From Yeosuana aromativorans (GTDB lineage: Bacteria > Bacteroidota > Bacteroidia > Flavobacteriales > Flavobacteriaceae): a DNA stretch of 64,000 nt. The stretch is from positions 404,674 through 468,673 of the forward strand of contig NZ_BMNR01000004.1 in the NCBI RefSeq assembly GCF_014646655.1. The letters run 5' to 3'. The translations under genes were made by a program, and so were the position numbers. Numbering within the stretch: the stretch's first letter is position 1; each line of letters begins with the position of its first letter. The notes beneath the pieces are model-generated. The model was not told where the DNA came from. It saw nothing but the letters and a program-made list of their open reading frames with translations, and ran no database searches. Below are positions 27,031 to 38,400 of this stretch, piece by piece.

Positions 27031-30000
27031 TTAATAATTAAATTTTAATCCTATTGAGTAAGTTCTTGTGCCAGGATATCCTCCAAAATCAACACCTCTT
27101 CTTTGAGGATCCTTGTTGAAAGTTTGAACTTCTGGATCATAACCTGGGTACTTAGTCCAAGTCACTAGATTTTGAGCCGAACCATATAACCGTAAACTTC
27201 TACTGTTTTTAAAATTAACTGTATAACCAATATTTAGGTTCTTCAATCTAATGTAAGATCCATCAAACACTTGTCTATCTGAAGCAATGGCTCTTTGACC
27301 TGGATCTGTCAGTGCTGCTGGATTTCCAACATTTACCGTGTTCCCTGCAGACGGATCGTATAAGACCTCTCCTGTGCTATAATTAACATTAAGAGGCGCC
27401 TTCCATGAATCATTAAAAGCCGATGCCAAACCGTTGGTGCTTTTTTGGTTGCCCGTTAGTTGCCAAGAATCAACCCAAAAAATATCCCCTCCTTTTTGGC
27501 CTGTAAAAAGTATACTTAAATCCCAATTGCCCATTCTGAAATTATTGGTAATGGACACATTATAATCTGGGTTTGGGTCACCTATCTGTACATAATCTTC
27601 AAAGTTAATTTGTTGGGTCGCTAGAGGTTGCCCATTGGAATCTAAATCAATATGGTTATTAATATATTTAATTTCACCAGGAGCAGCACTTTCAATACCA
27701 CTGTTTACTGCTTCATCCCAATCTTGGTAAATACCATTTGTTTGTGCTCCCCAAAATATTCCAAGAGGTTTTCCTTCCATAAACATAATAGGATTGGTTT
27801 GTGAAAAACCTACAGAAGGCCCCAGTTGGTATTCTAGGTTAGAATTTAATTTTACTAATTTATTCCTGTTTAATGAGAAATTACCGGATACATCCCAGCC
27901 GAACTTCTTGGTATCAAAAATGGCTGCATTTATACCAATTTCAATACCTTTATTTTCAACTTTTCCAAAATTGTCCACTCTTGACGCAAAACCATTTGAT
28001 GCGGGCAGTAGCACATTTTGCAACAAATCATAGGTTAATTTACGATACGCATCAAAAGTAATGTTGATTTTAGATTGCAGCAATCCAATATCTAAACCAG
28101 CGTTAAATTGATCAGTGGTTTCCCAGGTTAAATCGTCATTAGCTAAATTGGATTCATAATAACCTGTTACTAATTGATTATTAAAATTATATCGAATTGG
28201 AGTTAAAAGTGCGAGTGATTGGTACGGAGCAATTGGATTACTACCTGTTTTACCATAAGACAATCTTAACTTAAGATTTGAAACGGTTTCAGATTTCTTT
28301 AAAAATTTCTCTTTGGAAATGGCCCAAGCTAGTGCAACAGATGGAAAAATGGCACTTTTATTATTTTGAGCAAACTTAGAAGATGCATCTATTCGGGTAT
28401 TTACATCAACATAATATTTCCCTTTATAATTATAACCAACTCTAAAAAGACCTGAAAGCAAACCAAATTCCCTGAATTGTGAAATAGGCACTAAAATATC
28501 TGTAGCCGACTCAAATGTGTAAAACGATGTTGCATCATTGCCAAAACCATAGGCTTTATTAAACATGCTGCGGATGTTGTTTTTTTCATAGGTCCCTACA
28601 AGTATAGCATCAATATGGTGTCCATTAAAATTATTTCGGTAACGTAAACTGGTTTCAGCATAAATCTTCTTGTTCTCAATAAAAGCCTGTGAGGCTTCCC
28701 CATTATTTCGTCTGCCTCTGGTTGTATTTGTTGGATAATAACTATCTCTACTACTTTTTTGATAATTAAACGCACCTTTAACAAGACCCGTAAGTTTTGG
28801 GGTCAATTTGGCTGTTAAAGACATGTTTTGAATGAAATTAAATGATTCCTTTCTGTCTTGAACATACTTGGCCAAAGTATATGGATTGGAAAGCACATTT
28901 CCTTCATTTAAATCGGCATAAATTTCATCATCTTCACCCAAAGACAATAAACTGAAAATAGGTTGAAATTGAAGAGCTTGGGATGTGACACTTTTTTGTA
29001 AAAACACCTCACCATTACCAATTGATGATGCATTGCCTTTGTTATAAGCAAGATTGGTATTAGAATACAAATCTACTTTTTTATTAAAGGCTTTTTTCAT
29101 GCTTTTGGTATTAAATGTGACTCTTTTATTTCCAGTATTAATAATAACACCTTCAACATCTTGTAATCCTAAGCTGATTAATAAATTTTTGTCTTTATCG
29201 CCACCACGATATGAAAGATTGTAAGCATTGGAAAAGGCCAGCCTATAAGTCAAATCTTGCCAATTATTGTTCACACCTGTGGTTGTTGGATAAGGTAAAT
29301 TGAATGTGGCCAATTCTGGATAATTTGCCTCTGTTATCTGCTGTGTACCATCAAATGGCCCACCTAATCGTGCTGGATTTGTGATGCTTAAATATAACTG
29401 ATTGATAGCTCTTTGGTTCATATAATTTTCAAATAGCGGACCATCCATCACATCAAGATTTTTCACAACATCTGTAACGTAACTATCAACGGTCAAGGTC
29501 AAACTATCAGTACCGCCATCTTTACCTCCACTTTTAGTGGTAATCAATATAACACCGTTTGCTCCTCTAGCACCATAAACAGCCGTTGCGGCAGCATCCT
29601 TAAGCACTTCCATTTTTTCAATATCATTAGGGTTCAAAAAACTCAGTGAGCTTTGTGATTGGCCTGCTCCGCCATTGCCTGCCGCATCAGTTAAGGGATC
29701 TATTGGAATACCATCAATTACGTATAATGGTTGGGTTCCGCCCAACATTGAATTTGTGCCTCGAACAGAAACAGCAACACCGCCACCGGGTTCAGAACTT
29801 TCGCTAACAACTACACCAGCAACTTGTCCTTGCAACATTTGTTCAATAGAATTGGTTCTGCTTTTTTCAAGTTCTTCTGAATTTACCTGAGAAATGGATC
29901 CGGAAAGATCTTTTTTACTGACGTCAAAATAGCCCACACTCACTACCACTTCATCAAGCTGTGAAATATCTGTTTGAAGATATATCTCCATTGAGGCTTT

Positions 30001-30246
30001 TGTTACAGTTACAACCTGAGATTTCATTCCCACATAAGAAAATATTAATTGATCACCTTTTTTTGCCTCTATTTCAAACTTACCATCAAAATCAGTAACC
30101 GCTCCTTTGTTAGTGCCTTGTAATACTACAGAGACACCAGGTAAGGGCTGTTTGGACTCTTCATCTAAAACGCTACCCTTTACTGTAAGTTGTTGGCCAA
30201 AAAAAGTTAAAGGCCATAATAATACAAATAAGAAAATTGTCTTCAT
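27031..30246 (-). CDS. susC: SusC-like TonB-dependent outer membrane transporter
   Basis: A 1071-residue SusC/RagA-type TonB-dependent receptor that imports oligosaccharides. After the signal peptide comes a carboxypeptidase-regulatory-like domain (VKGSVLDEESKQPLPGVSVV to FDGKFEIEAKKGDQLIFSYVGM, about residues 22-95). The plug follows (about residues 115-240, with GQVAGVVVSESSEPGGG and YVIDGIPI), then a 22-strand barrel ending in GLKFNY. It directly precedes susD and follows the modular T9SS protein by 13 bases, so it appears to be in the middle of a long operon rather than behind its own promoter. Confidence 0.97.
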   Translation of the reverse strand: MKTIFLFVLLWPLTFFGQQLTVKGSVLDEESKQPLPGVSVVLQGTNKGAVTDFDGKFEIEAKKGDQLIFSYVGMKSQVVTVTKASMEIYLQTDISQLDEVVVSVGYFDVSKKDLSGSISQVNSEELEKSRTNSIEQMLQGQVAGVVVSESSEPGGGVAVSVRGTNSMLGGTQPLYVIDGIPIDPLTDAAGNGGAGQSQSSLSFLNPNDIEKMEVLKDAAATAVYGARGANGVILITTKSGGKDGGTDSLTLTVDSYVTDVVKNLDVMDGPLFENYMNQRAINQLYLSITNPARLGGPFDGTQQITEANYPELATFNLPYPTTTGVNNNWQDLTYRLAFSNAYNLSYRGGDKDKNLLISLGLQDVEGVIINTGNKRVTFNTKSMKKAFNKKVDLYSNTNLAYNKGNASSIGNGEVFLQKSVTSQALQFQPIFSLLSLGEDDEIYADLNEGNVLSNPYTLAKYVQDRKESFNFIQNMSLTAKLTPKLTGLVKGAFNYQKSSRDSYYPTNTTRGRRNNGEASQAFIENKKIYAETSLRYRNNFNGHHIDAILVGTYEKNNIRSMFNKAYGFGNDATSFYTFESATDILVPISQFREFGLLSGLFRVGYNYKGKYYVDVNTRIDASSKFAQNNKSAIFPSVALAWAISKEKFLKKSETVSNLKLRLSYGKTGSNPIAPYQSLALLTPIRYNFNNQLVTGYYESNLANDDLTWETTDQFNAGLDIGLLQSKINITFDAYRKLTYDLLQNVLLPASNGFASRVDNFGKVENKGIEIGINAAIFDTKKFGWDVSGNFSLNRNKLVKLNSNLEYQLGPSVGFSQTNPIMFMEGKPLGIFWGAQTNGIYQDWDEAVNSGIESAAPGEIKYINNHIDLDSNGQPLATQQINFEDYVQIGDPNPDYNVSITNNFRMGNWDLSILFTGQKGGDIFWVDSWQLTGNQKSTNGLASAFNDSWKAPLNVNYSTGEVLYDPSAGNTVNVGNPAALTDPGQRAIASDRQVFDGSYIRLKNLNIGYTVNFKNSRSLRLYGSAQNLVTWTKYPGYDPEVQTFNKDPQRRGVDFGGYPGTRTYSIGLKFNY

Positions 30247-30259
30247 TAGTTGTTTTTTT

Positions 30260-32725
30260 TTAGTTTATAATTAGTTTTTTAGTTTCTGTTGAATTATTTA
30301 ATCTTTTAATTTTTACTATATATGTTCCCTTACTTAAATGCGACATATTAATAGGCGTTCCATACTTGAAAATAAAAGATGCTATTTTTCTGCCATTCAT
30401 GTCAAGCACAGTAACATCTGCATTTTCGTTCAAATTACCCAGATACACTAGGCTTTGTGTCGGATTCGGAAATAATCTGATGCCATTTGTAGGCGTCTTT
30501 GGATAGTTTGTTGCGAGTGTACTTTGCCATTGTTCCATTAAAAACGTAGCTGCATAACCCCAAGTACCATCAGGTTCTAATAGCCATTTCCCGTCCAACC
30601 AATCATATAGAAAGGCTGAGTCATATTGAACGCCTTTTTCCCAAGTAAAACCATCTGGCCCTCCTTGCTGTCCTGAGCAATAAAAATTCCATAAATAAAA
30701 ATTAGGGATTCCCAGTCCAAGAGCCACTCCTATATAACGGCCATATTTGCTTCGTATACCAGATTCTGTGACAGCACTATTGTATTTCGGATTTTCATTG
30801 ATTCCAAACTCCCCAATCTGAACAGGACAATTTGAAGATAAATCACCTGTTTGAGTCGTAAAATAACGGGCTATTTCCAAGCCTTTCCACATGGCATGCC
30901 CTACCGGATTATTGCTATCTGTCCAAGCACTGTCATATGCCGACCAAGAGGCAAAATCGACCCTTGTATGAGATATGACATCTTCAAGAACACTTGGAGT
31001 GCCGTTATCCATCATGGTGATATAACTTCCACTTTTATTGTACCATAATTTATTAAACTCTATACCATAAAATACTTTTGCTGTTTGACCAGAAAACTCA
31101 TTTCTAGCGCGTTCAGTTCCTCTCTGTCTGGCCCTAAACAAACGTGCCATTCCTTCGGTTCTCCAATCAACATCATCTGGAATAAGTGATGGGTCACTTT
31201 CCCATGCCACACCTTCTCCTCTCAACATCCAATCACCTTCCCAATTTTGATAAACAAACTTTTTATCCATTGTACCATAGGTTTCTAACAAGTATTTCGT
31301 TAAATCATAAAACTGTTGTTCTTCATTTAAATAAGTAGCATGATTAAAGTCTGGTCCTTTCTTAAAGTCTCCTTGCTTTTTGGTAGTTGTCCAAAATGTA
31401 TGGGTTTTAATGTGCTGTCTTTTAAATAATGAATCAATATATTCATGCTGCGCCACTTCTTTAAGTGTTTGAAAAGTAGGCCAGGTGTGATTAAAAGGAT
31501 ATGCATTGTACATGTTACCATTTATAGTTGTTAAGGTGGTTTTGATTGATGTGGCTCCAAAAGTTTTGTAATAGTCCAAACCTTCCAATAAATACGGTCT
31601 GTCTGTAAAATTATACCAACCCCCTATGTGGCTAGAACCAAAAATATCCTTTATCTGGCTCACATCTACCCCTTTATTGGGATCAAACTGATCAATAGAA
31701 GCTGTAATTTGGGCTTTTGTTGGTAAAGTTTCAGAGTAATGTTTTCTTAACTCTCCGTTGTTATTGAAAACAAAATTAGGATTGGCACTCGTTAAATTAT
31801 CAAAATTAACACCTTGCCCTAAACGCAACAATCCATCTACATCAATTGTTAGAGTAAAACCACCGGCTTCGGTTTTCTTATCTAAAATACCTTTATTGAT
31901 TTTTTGGGTATAGAGACTACCTTGGTTTGCTATAGTAAGCGATGTTGATTCTCCAGGTGTTGCATTTTTTGTAAATAGACTCACATCATTGGTAACAACA
32001 ATGCCTTGTATTGTTAAGTCAGATTTAGCTGTAGGTGAACTATATTGATAATCACTGCCTGTGAGACCTAAAATACCTTTGATTCTGATGTAAGCAAAAT
32101 GGGTTATTGTAACGTTTACGCGATTATCAGATTTTATAGCAAAATTTTCGTCAATATTTGTATTATATAAATCAATAATAAGATTTTTGTTTAAAGCAGC
32201 ACTTGAAATACTCAAAGCTCTTGGGTTAAAATAGCCAGAACCTGAAACATAGGTGTTATCATCTATTAGATTTAAATAAATGCGACTATTATATAAATAA
32301 ATTGAACCGTCACCCGATCCCGTTGGTTGATTTCGGCCTGATGAAAACGTACCATTACATAGAATACTGCCGTTGATTCTTAAATCTTTAGCGAAGCTTG
32401 GAGTGTTATGTCCCATTTGTAGGACAGCAGTAGGTCTTATCTGTAAATTACGGCAAAGATCCACAATTTCACCAGACACAGTTCCTTGAACATCAATATA
32501 AACAGTATGATTGTCGTTGATTATAACATCGGTATTCGCATCAGGAACCACGCCACTACTCCAAATACTTGGGTTACTCCAATTACCACTTGATACAGTG
32601 TTTACAGCAGTTGAAAAATCAATATTTTGATTGCTTACTAATGAGAGCTGAGCAAATGTATTGTAAAAAGCCAAAAACAAGACCAGTGAAACCATATTTG
32701 ACCTTTTTGTAAATGCCTGTTTCAT
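30260..32725 (-). CDS. Modular secreted NWEGDW-type putative glycoside hydrolase with G8-like domain and T9SS tail
   Basis: An 821-residue secreted protein in three parts. After the signal peptide, residues of about 45-330 form a beta-rich G8-like region (GNWSNPSIWSSGVVPDANTDV). Residues of about 370-745 are a TIM-barrel-like domain homologous to the two following proteins, with NWEGDW (Glu496), WSAYDSAW (near residue 594) and IGEFG (Glu639). The tail (LFPNPTQSLVYLG to TKKLIIN) is a type IX sorting domain. By analogy with clan GH-A, Glu496 would be the acid/base and Glu639 the nucleophile; this is inference. The start overlaps the upstream gene by four bases (ATGA). Confidence 0.75.
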   Translation of the reverse strand: MKQAFTKRSNMVSLVLFLAFYNTFAQLSLVSNQNIDFSTAVNTVSSGNWSNPSIWSSGVVPDANTDVIINDNHTVYIDVQGTVSGEIVDLCRNLQIRPTAVLQMGHNTPSFAKDLRINGSILCNGTFSSGRNQPTGSGDGSIYLYNSRIYLNLIDDNTYVSGSGYFNPRALSISSAALNKNLIIDLYNTNIDENFAIKSDNRVNVTITHFAYIRIKGILGLTGSDYQYSSPTAKSDLTIQGIVVTNDVSLFTKNATPGESTSLTIANQGSLYTQKINKGILDKKTEAGGFTLTIDVDGLLRLGQGVNFDNLTSANPNFVFNNNGELRKHYSETLPTKAQITASIDQFDPNKGVDVSQIKDIFGSSHIGGWYNFTDRPYLLEGLDYYKTFGATSIKTTLTTINGNMYNAYPFNHTWPTFQTLKEVAQHEYIDSLFKRQHIKTHTFWTTTKKQGDFKKGPDFNHATYLNEEQQFYDLTKYLLETYGTMDKKFVYQNWEGDWMLRGEGVAWESDPSLIPDDVDWRTEGMARLFRARQRGTERARNEFSGQTAKVFYGIEFNKLWYNKSGSYITMMDNGTPSVLEDVISHTRVDFASWSAYDSAWTDSNNPVGHAMWKGLEIARYFTTQTGDLSSNCPVQIGEFGINENPKYNSAVTESGIRSKYGRYIGVALGLGIPNFYLWNFYCSGQQGGPDGFTWEKGVQYDSAFLYDWLDGKWLLEPDGTWGYAATFLMEQWQSTLATNYPKTPTNGIRLFPNPTQSLVYLGNLNENADVTVLDMNGRKIASFIFKYGTPINMSHLSKGTYIVKIKRLNNSTETKKLIIN

Positions 32726-33966
32726 TTTTTTAAATTTAATGATGTTAAAACTTGTAATCTTATTTCATTGTAAACGTCTTCCAAAACTTTTAATGCTTGA
32801 ATCTTAAAATCTTCATGACTTGGGTATACTTCATGTTGGAGCTTATATTTTTTCAGGTACTCATTGACTTGTTTGTAGTAGTTTTGATGAAGGTAGTAAA
32901 GTGGCCTTTTTTCTCCTTTTTCATTAATTAATGACATGTTTTTAGACTTGCCGTCTTTTGTGTACTCATTATTGTACATCTGCCAATACAAGGCAAAGGG
33001 CAAATCCTCCTCTAATGAAATTTGCATGATGTCTTTTGCGTTGTCAAACTGCCTGAGGTATGTTTCGGGTTTGTCATCAAAGGCTTGACCCCCATATTCC
33101 CCAATGAAGACTCTTCTTTTAAATGGCAACCCTTCTTTTGGTTTTAATTGACCTTCTATATAATTTAAAACTGTTGTTAAAGATTCTTTATTAGCTTGAT
33201 AATCTTTTTTCTTACTAGACTCATAGCTTGAATAAGATACCAGATCAACATCTACATTTGGCAAAATATCCTTAGTAATACATGTTTCACCTTCCATTCC
33301 CTTTGCCGCTAGGTTTACTTCTATATAGTAATACACGTAGACATTTTTTGAATTGGATTTATCTTTAGCATCAGCTATGGCGCGTTGTCTTATTTGGAAC
33401 CACTTGGTCATATTTTCCACCGCCTCTTTTGAGGGGGTCATGTTTCTATCCTTATTTGTATGAAGAAGCCAGTCTCCTTCCCAATTACCTATTAGGAACG
33501 TTTTGCCTGTATTATCATATTTTTTTAGAAGGTAAGAAGCAAAATTGAACATCTCATTATAAAGTCTTTTTTCTTGATTTTTGCTGATTCCTTTTCTCCA
33601 TTTTATTCCAGTGGCAGTGTGCAGCCAGAAAAAATAATATTTAAAGTCCATTTCAAATACCTTATCGTAATCGGGTATTAGATCAATAACATCCATTATG
33701 TTATTTGCATCATCTGCTTTAAAACCATAATCTTTTAAACTTCTTTCTGTAATAGAAGTCTTAAAAATATTGGATCCCAATGCCCTGGTTTGTCGGGCCT
33801 GTTCTATTAATTTTGAGTCATTGCTGAACTGGTACTTAGTAGGAAAACTGTTTGTACCCAAAACAAAATTGTAATCCTCTAGTGGAATATTTGCCCCATA
33901 ATCATAATTTTGAGCGATTGATGAACTAATTGCCAAAACAGTAATAAAAAACAATAGACTTCTCAT
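32722..33966 (-). CDS. NWEGDW-type putative glycoside hydrolase, exported
   Basis: A 414-residue exported protein with a signal peptide (MRSLLFFITVLAISSSIAQN) and a single TIM-barrel-like domain. The motifs shared with its two neighbours are LIGNWEGDWLL (Glu163), YYIEVNL (near residue 214), LVSYSSYES (near residue 245) and FIGEYGGQAF (Glu290). The 127-residue spacing between the two glutamates and their motif contexts resemble acid/base and nucleophile positions in clan GH-A hydrolases. No CAZy family was recognised with confidence. It overlaps the modular 821-residue gene by four bases and follows the 431-residue paralogue by four bases. Confidence 0.75.
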   Translation of the reverse strand: MRSLLFFITVLAISSSIAQNYDYGANIPLEDYNFVLGTNSFPTKYQFSNDSKLIEQARQTRALGSNIFKTSITERSLKDYGFKADDANNIMDVIDLIPDYDKVFEMDFKYYFFWLHTATGIKWRKGISKNQEKRLYNEMFNFASYLLKKYDNTGKTFLIGNWEGDWLLHTNKDRNMTPSKEAVENMTKWFQIRQRAIADAKDKSNSKNVYVYYYIEVNLAAKGMEGETCITKDILPNVDVDLVSYSSYESSKKKDYQANKESLTTVLNYIEGQLKPKEGLPFKRRVFIGEYGGQAFDDKPETYLRQFDNAKDIMQISLEEDLPFALYWQMYNNEYTKDGKSKNMSLINEKGEKRPLYYLHQNYYKQVNEYLKKYKLQHEVYPSHEDFKIQALKVLEDVYNEIRLQVLTSLNLKK

Positions 33967-33970
33967 AATG

Positions 33971-35266
33971 CTAGATTTTGGGGTTTAAGCTTTTAAAATG
34001 AATTGCTTCTTTTCTAAAAACATCAAAACTTGGCAATTCTCCGGTTTTTTGAAAATAGTTTTCCAGAAAATCTTTTGATTCATTGTAGAATGAATTATGT
34101 GTATACCAAATGGGTTGTTTTTTACCTTTATCATCAATTAACCAATACCCTACTTGTTCACCTGTCTTTTGTTCAATCTCATTATTGTACATTTCCCAAT
34201 AAAGGACAAAAGGCGTACCCCATTCCAATGATGCCTTGATGGTCCAAATTGATCGGAGGTTTTGAACTTTATCACTATAATTAATGCTTGGATTCCCATA
34301 TTCTCCTATCCAGACTCGTTTACCTTTTGGCAACCCTTCCTTTGGTGACAACTGCGCCTCCAGATAATCCAGAGACTTTTGTAGGTTTTTCTTAAGGGAT
34401 TCTTCGGTTTTATAAGGATTGGTAGCATCATATGAAGAGTACGAAACATAGTCTGGGTTAACCTTTTTAACAATGGTATTTGCAACTACCTTTGCCGTTG
34501 GGTCCTTTAATGCTTTATTAACTAAATTAACCTCTATGTAATTATACACCTCAACATTATTGTGGGCAATTTCTTTTTTGGCATCATCAATGGCTTTTTG
34601 TCTTATTTTAGCCCATTGCAACATGCCCTCAAGTGTTTTGGGATTAACTGGTTTTGTTCTGTCATAATCTGGCCTTAAGTGCCAGTCGCCTTCCCAATTG
34701 CCTAAATAAAAGACTTTACCTGTGCCACTGTAGGTTTTTAGTAAGTAAGAGGTGAATTCAAACAATTCCTTGTAAAGGGCATCCTGGTAAGACTTTGGAT
34801 ATCCGTTGATGAATTTAATTTGAGCCGTGTCATCTTTCTCTCCTGGCAGCTCAGGTGTATATTGCGAAAAACCATAAGTCCAAATATGATAAAATTTAAA
34901 ATCCATGTCCAATACGGTTTTTACTGATGGCTCTAAACTTGCCAGCTGAGTCAAGGATTTAATTTTATCATTTTTTGGTAATCCATAATTTTCTGTACAA
35001 TATCTTGGGTGCATAGAAAACTTTAATAAGTTTGACCCCATTTTCTTTATCTCTAAAGCGGTTTCCACTAACATGGATTTGTCAGTAAACTTATATTTTG
35101 AACCTACAGTTTGTGTGCCAATGGCATAGTTATATGATTTAATCTCAGAACTCCAATCGTTTTTTTGATTCCTGTCTTTAAAAAAGACCATACTTTTTAT
35201 TACAATAAGAAATAGCAAAACACCAACTCCTTTCAATAGTGTTTTAAACGATACTAATTTTATCAT
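33971..35266 (-). CDS. NWEGDW-type putative glycoside hydrolase, membrane-anchored or exported
   Basis: A 431-residue protein with an N-terminal hydrophobic segment (about residues 10-29) lacking an obvious cleavage site, so it may be anchored in the membrane facing the periplasm. The domain matches the next two genes: YLGNWEGDWHL (Glu192), YNYIEVNL (near residue 241), YVSYSSYDATN (near residue 273) and WIGEYGNPS (Glu322). This is the first gene of the apparent eight-gene operon. About 25 bases upstream, on the minus strand, TGACTTTG (35293-35300) is a weak -7 candidate. A glycoside hydrolase role is inferred from motif geometry and operon context only. Confidence 0.72.
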   Translation of the reverse strand: MIKLVSFKTLLKGVGVLLFLIVIKSMVFFKDRNQKNDWSSEIKSYNYAIGTQTVGSKYKFTDKSMLVETALEIKKMGSNLLKFSMHPRYCTENYGLPKNDKIKSLTQLASLEPSVKTVLDMDFKFYHIWTYGFSQYTPELPGEKDDTAQIKFINGYPKSYQDALYKELFEFTSYLLKTYSGTGKVFYLGNWEGDWHLRPDYDRTKPVNPKTLEGMLQWAKIRQKAIDDAKKEIAHNNVEVYNYIEVNLVNKALKDPTAKVVANTIVKKVNPDYVSYSSYDATNPYKTEESLKKNLQKSLDYLEAQLSPKEGLPKGKRVWIGEYGNPSINYSDKVQNLRSIWTIKASLEWGTPFVLYWEMYNNEIEQKTGEQVGYWLIDDKGKKQPIWYTHNSFYNESKDFLENYFQKTGELPSFDVFRKEAIHFKSLNPKI

Positions 35267-35439
35267 ATGGATAGTTAAAAATTAATGACAACGCAAAGTC
35301 ATATAATTTTTATAAATAAAAGTAGAGCAGCAAATCAAAAAAGTTTAAATAGTAATCAAAAAATATCTTAAGTCCTTTTATACATTGCATTTAGAGTAAA
35401 TAGCAACAATTAAAACTTAAAAAACAACTTGATTGAAAT

Positions 35440-38400
35440 CTATTGCTCCGCCATAAATTCTTTTGGTGTTTTGCCATAGTACTTTTTAAAAAGTGTACTA
35501 AAATATTTGGGGTCTTGAAAACCTGAAGCATAGGCTATGTCTGAAATTCTGGTATATCTTTTTGTTTTCATCAAGTCTTCCGCTTCATTTAATTTTATTT
35601 TTATAATTAAATCTGAAGGTGCCATTTGTATTAAACCTTTCAACTTACGGAATAAGTTAGATCGACTCAATCCAACAATATCGCAAAGCTTTTCAATAGA
35701 AAAATCATGTTCTGTTATGTTATCTTTTATTGTTTCAATAACTTCAGACAGGAAAACCTCATCGGGCGATAGAGCTTTTTCTCTTGCAATAGTATCACCT
35801 CCTAAAAGACGTTTGATGTTTTCACGAGACTTAATCAAATTATTTATGGTCAGCTTTAATACTTCTACATTAAAAGGCTTTTCCACATAAGCATCTGCTC
35901 CCGTTTCTAAACCTCGTAACCGATCATCAATATCGGCAAGTGCCGTAAGCATAATCACTGGAATATGACTGGTTTTAAAATTTGTTTTAAGCAAGTTACA
36001 TAATTCCTTGCCATCCATTTTTGGCATCATAACATCTGTTATAACCAAATCAGGACTTTTTGAGAGGGCTATAAGCAATCCTTCTTTACCATCTTCAGCC
36101 TCTATAATTGTATAGAATTTATCCAATTCGTTTTTTATGGCTTTTCTGAGCTCTTCATTATCCTCAACCAAAAGAATCAGTTTGTTCTCATGTATTAAAT
36201 TGTCAACATTATTAAATTTTTCATCCTTTTGATTCTCATACCGCAAATCTTCATTTTTAAAATGTTTAGTTCCGTAAGGCAATACAATGGTGAATTTCGA
36301 ACCTACATTTTCTTTGCTTTCCAAAAGAATTTTACCACCGTGCAATTCAATGATTTTTTTTGAAAGCATCAAACCAATTCCTGTTCCGGGAATACCTTTA
36401 TTGGACACATTGGTGCCTCTTGTAAACCGCTTAAAAATTAAATCTTGTTGCTTTTCTGGAATACCCATACCGTTATCTTCAAAATTAATTTTAAGGGTAT
36501 CTTTTTCCAGTGAGGCACTTATGAGTATTTCTCCTCCTTCATTACTGTACTTTATGGCGTTTGAAATTAAGTTGTAAAATATTCTACTCATCTTAGCTTT
36601 ATCAAACCATGCGTAAATGTTTTTAATATTAAGTTCTATATCAATCGATTTTTCTTGAAGAATTGGTGTAAAATCTTCAATGATCTTTTCTAAACACTCA
36701 TGAAGATCCACTTTACTCACTGACAGTTTAAGCTGATTTCTATCTATTTTTTGAAAATCCAATAGTTGGGTCACGTATTCATTTAGGTTTTCCGTATTCC
36801 TTTGGATAAGCTCAATAGATTTTTTAGTGTCCTCTTGATTGGATAATTGTTTTACTAAAATTTGAATTAAGCTCACTGGTGTCCTAATATCATGGGCCAC
36901 ATCAATAAAAAACTTTATCCGGTTATCATCAACCTTTTTTCTAATATTGGCCTTGGTAATCCTGAAGATTAAATAAAAGAATAGACTCGCCCCTAAAAAG
37001 TAAAGAATTAAAGCGATGTTAGATTTCCAAAATGGTCTTTTTACATAAATGGTTAGATTATAATCATGCTGTCCTTTAACCCCATCTGCATTATAACCTT
37101 GCACATTTAAATGGTAAGTACCTGAGCTTAAATTAGAATATATGATTTTTTCGTTACCAAAATTTTCGCGATAATCAGCATCATAACCTTCTAATTTCCA
37201 TTTAAAAATATTACGGTTTGACCCGTGAAACTTAATAGTTCCAAAATTAAAAGAGATGGTATTTTGATCATAATTTAGCTTAAGTGATTTTACATAATTA
37301 ATGTTTTTAGAAAGTGTCAGACTATCAGGACTCTTACCGTTTATCTGAAAATCAGTAATAAAAATATCTGAAATAGGCGAATCTTCTATTAAATCAATGG
37401 GATTAAAAATTACAGCCCCTTTTGGCCCTCCAAAAGCCAGACGTCCATCATTGAACTTGGCCGAAGCCCCTATACCAAATTCATTTACCAGCAGACCGTC
37501 TTGCTGACCATATTTTCTGAATATTTGTTTTTTAATGGCAAATTTCCATAATCCAGTATTCGATGCTAAAAACAGATTATGCATATTATCCTTTTTAATG
37601 GAATAAATCGTACCTATTTCTCTGTTGTTTTTATTACTGAGCAATTCAAGGCTTTCAGTACTTAAATTATATTTGTAAAACCCATTTTTACTGCCTATCC
37701 ATATGCAATTATTAAGCTGGTCTAGGTTTAAGCTATAAATCTCATTAAACGTATTAAATGTTTTTTCATGAATTGTACGCGTGCTACCATTACGTGTGTT
37801 TATCTCAAAAAACCCTCTGTAAGACCCAACATAAATTATTTTATCAAAACCTTGTATTAATGAACGAACCAAACCCATTTTGTAATTGCTTACAATCTTT
37901 TTGTCGTGATAGTGCGACAACGGTCCGTCATTACCGCCAATCCACAAATCCTGGCCAAAACTGGATATATTAAAAATTAACTTCAAAGGTAACTCAGGTT
38001 TTAGGTGGAATTCTGACACTTTACCTGTTTGAGGTTCAATCTGCAAAAGTCCCTCTCCGTAAGTACCCAAAAGGATCTCATCATCAAAGGCATTTACAGC
38101 TAAAACCGCCGTATTGAAGAGTTTTGGGTCATCATTATAATTGTACCACTTTTCATCAGTGGTTAAGCGACTTACACCATTTTCGGTTCCAAACCAAATA
38201 TCACCATTAGGGGACTCAAAAATAGCCCTTATATAATTGTTTTGGATACTATTAACCTCATTCTGTACATGACTGATATTGGTGAAAATTTTATCTTTTT
38301 CCTCTATAATATTTAACCCGCCTTCCCTGGCCCCAAGCCAATAGGCATCAGAATCATCTACATAAATGCCATAAATACTATTTTGTGTAATGGAATTTTT

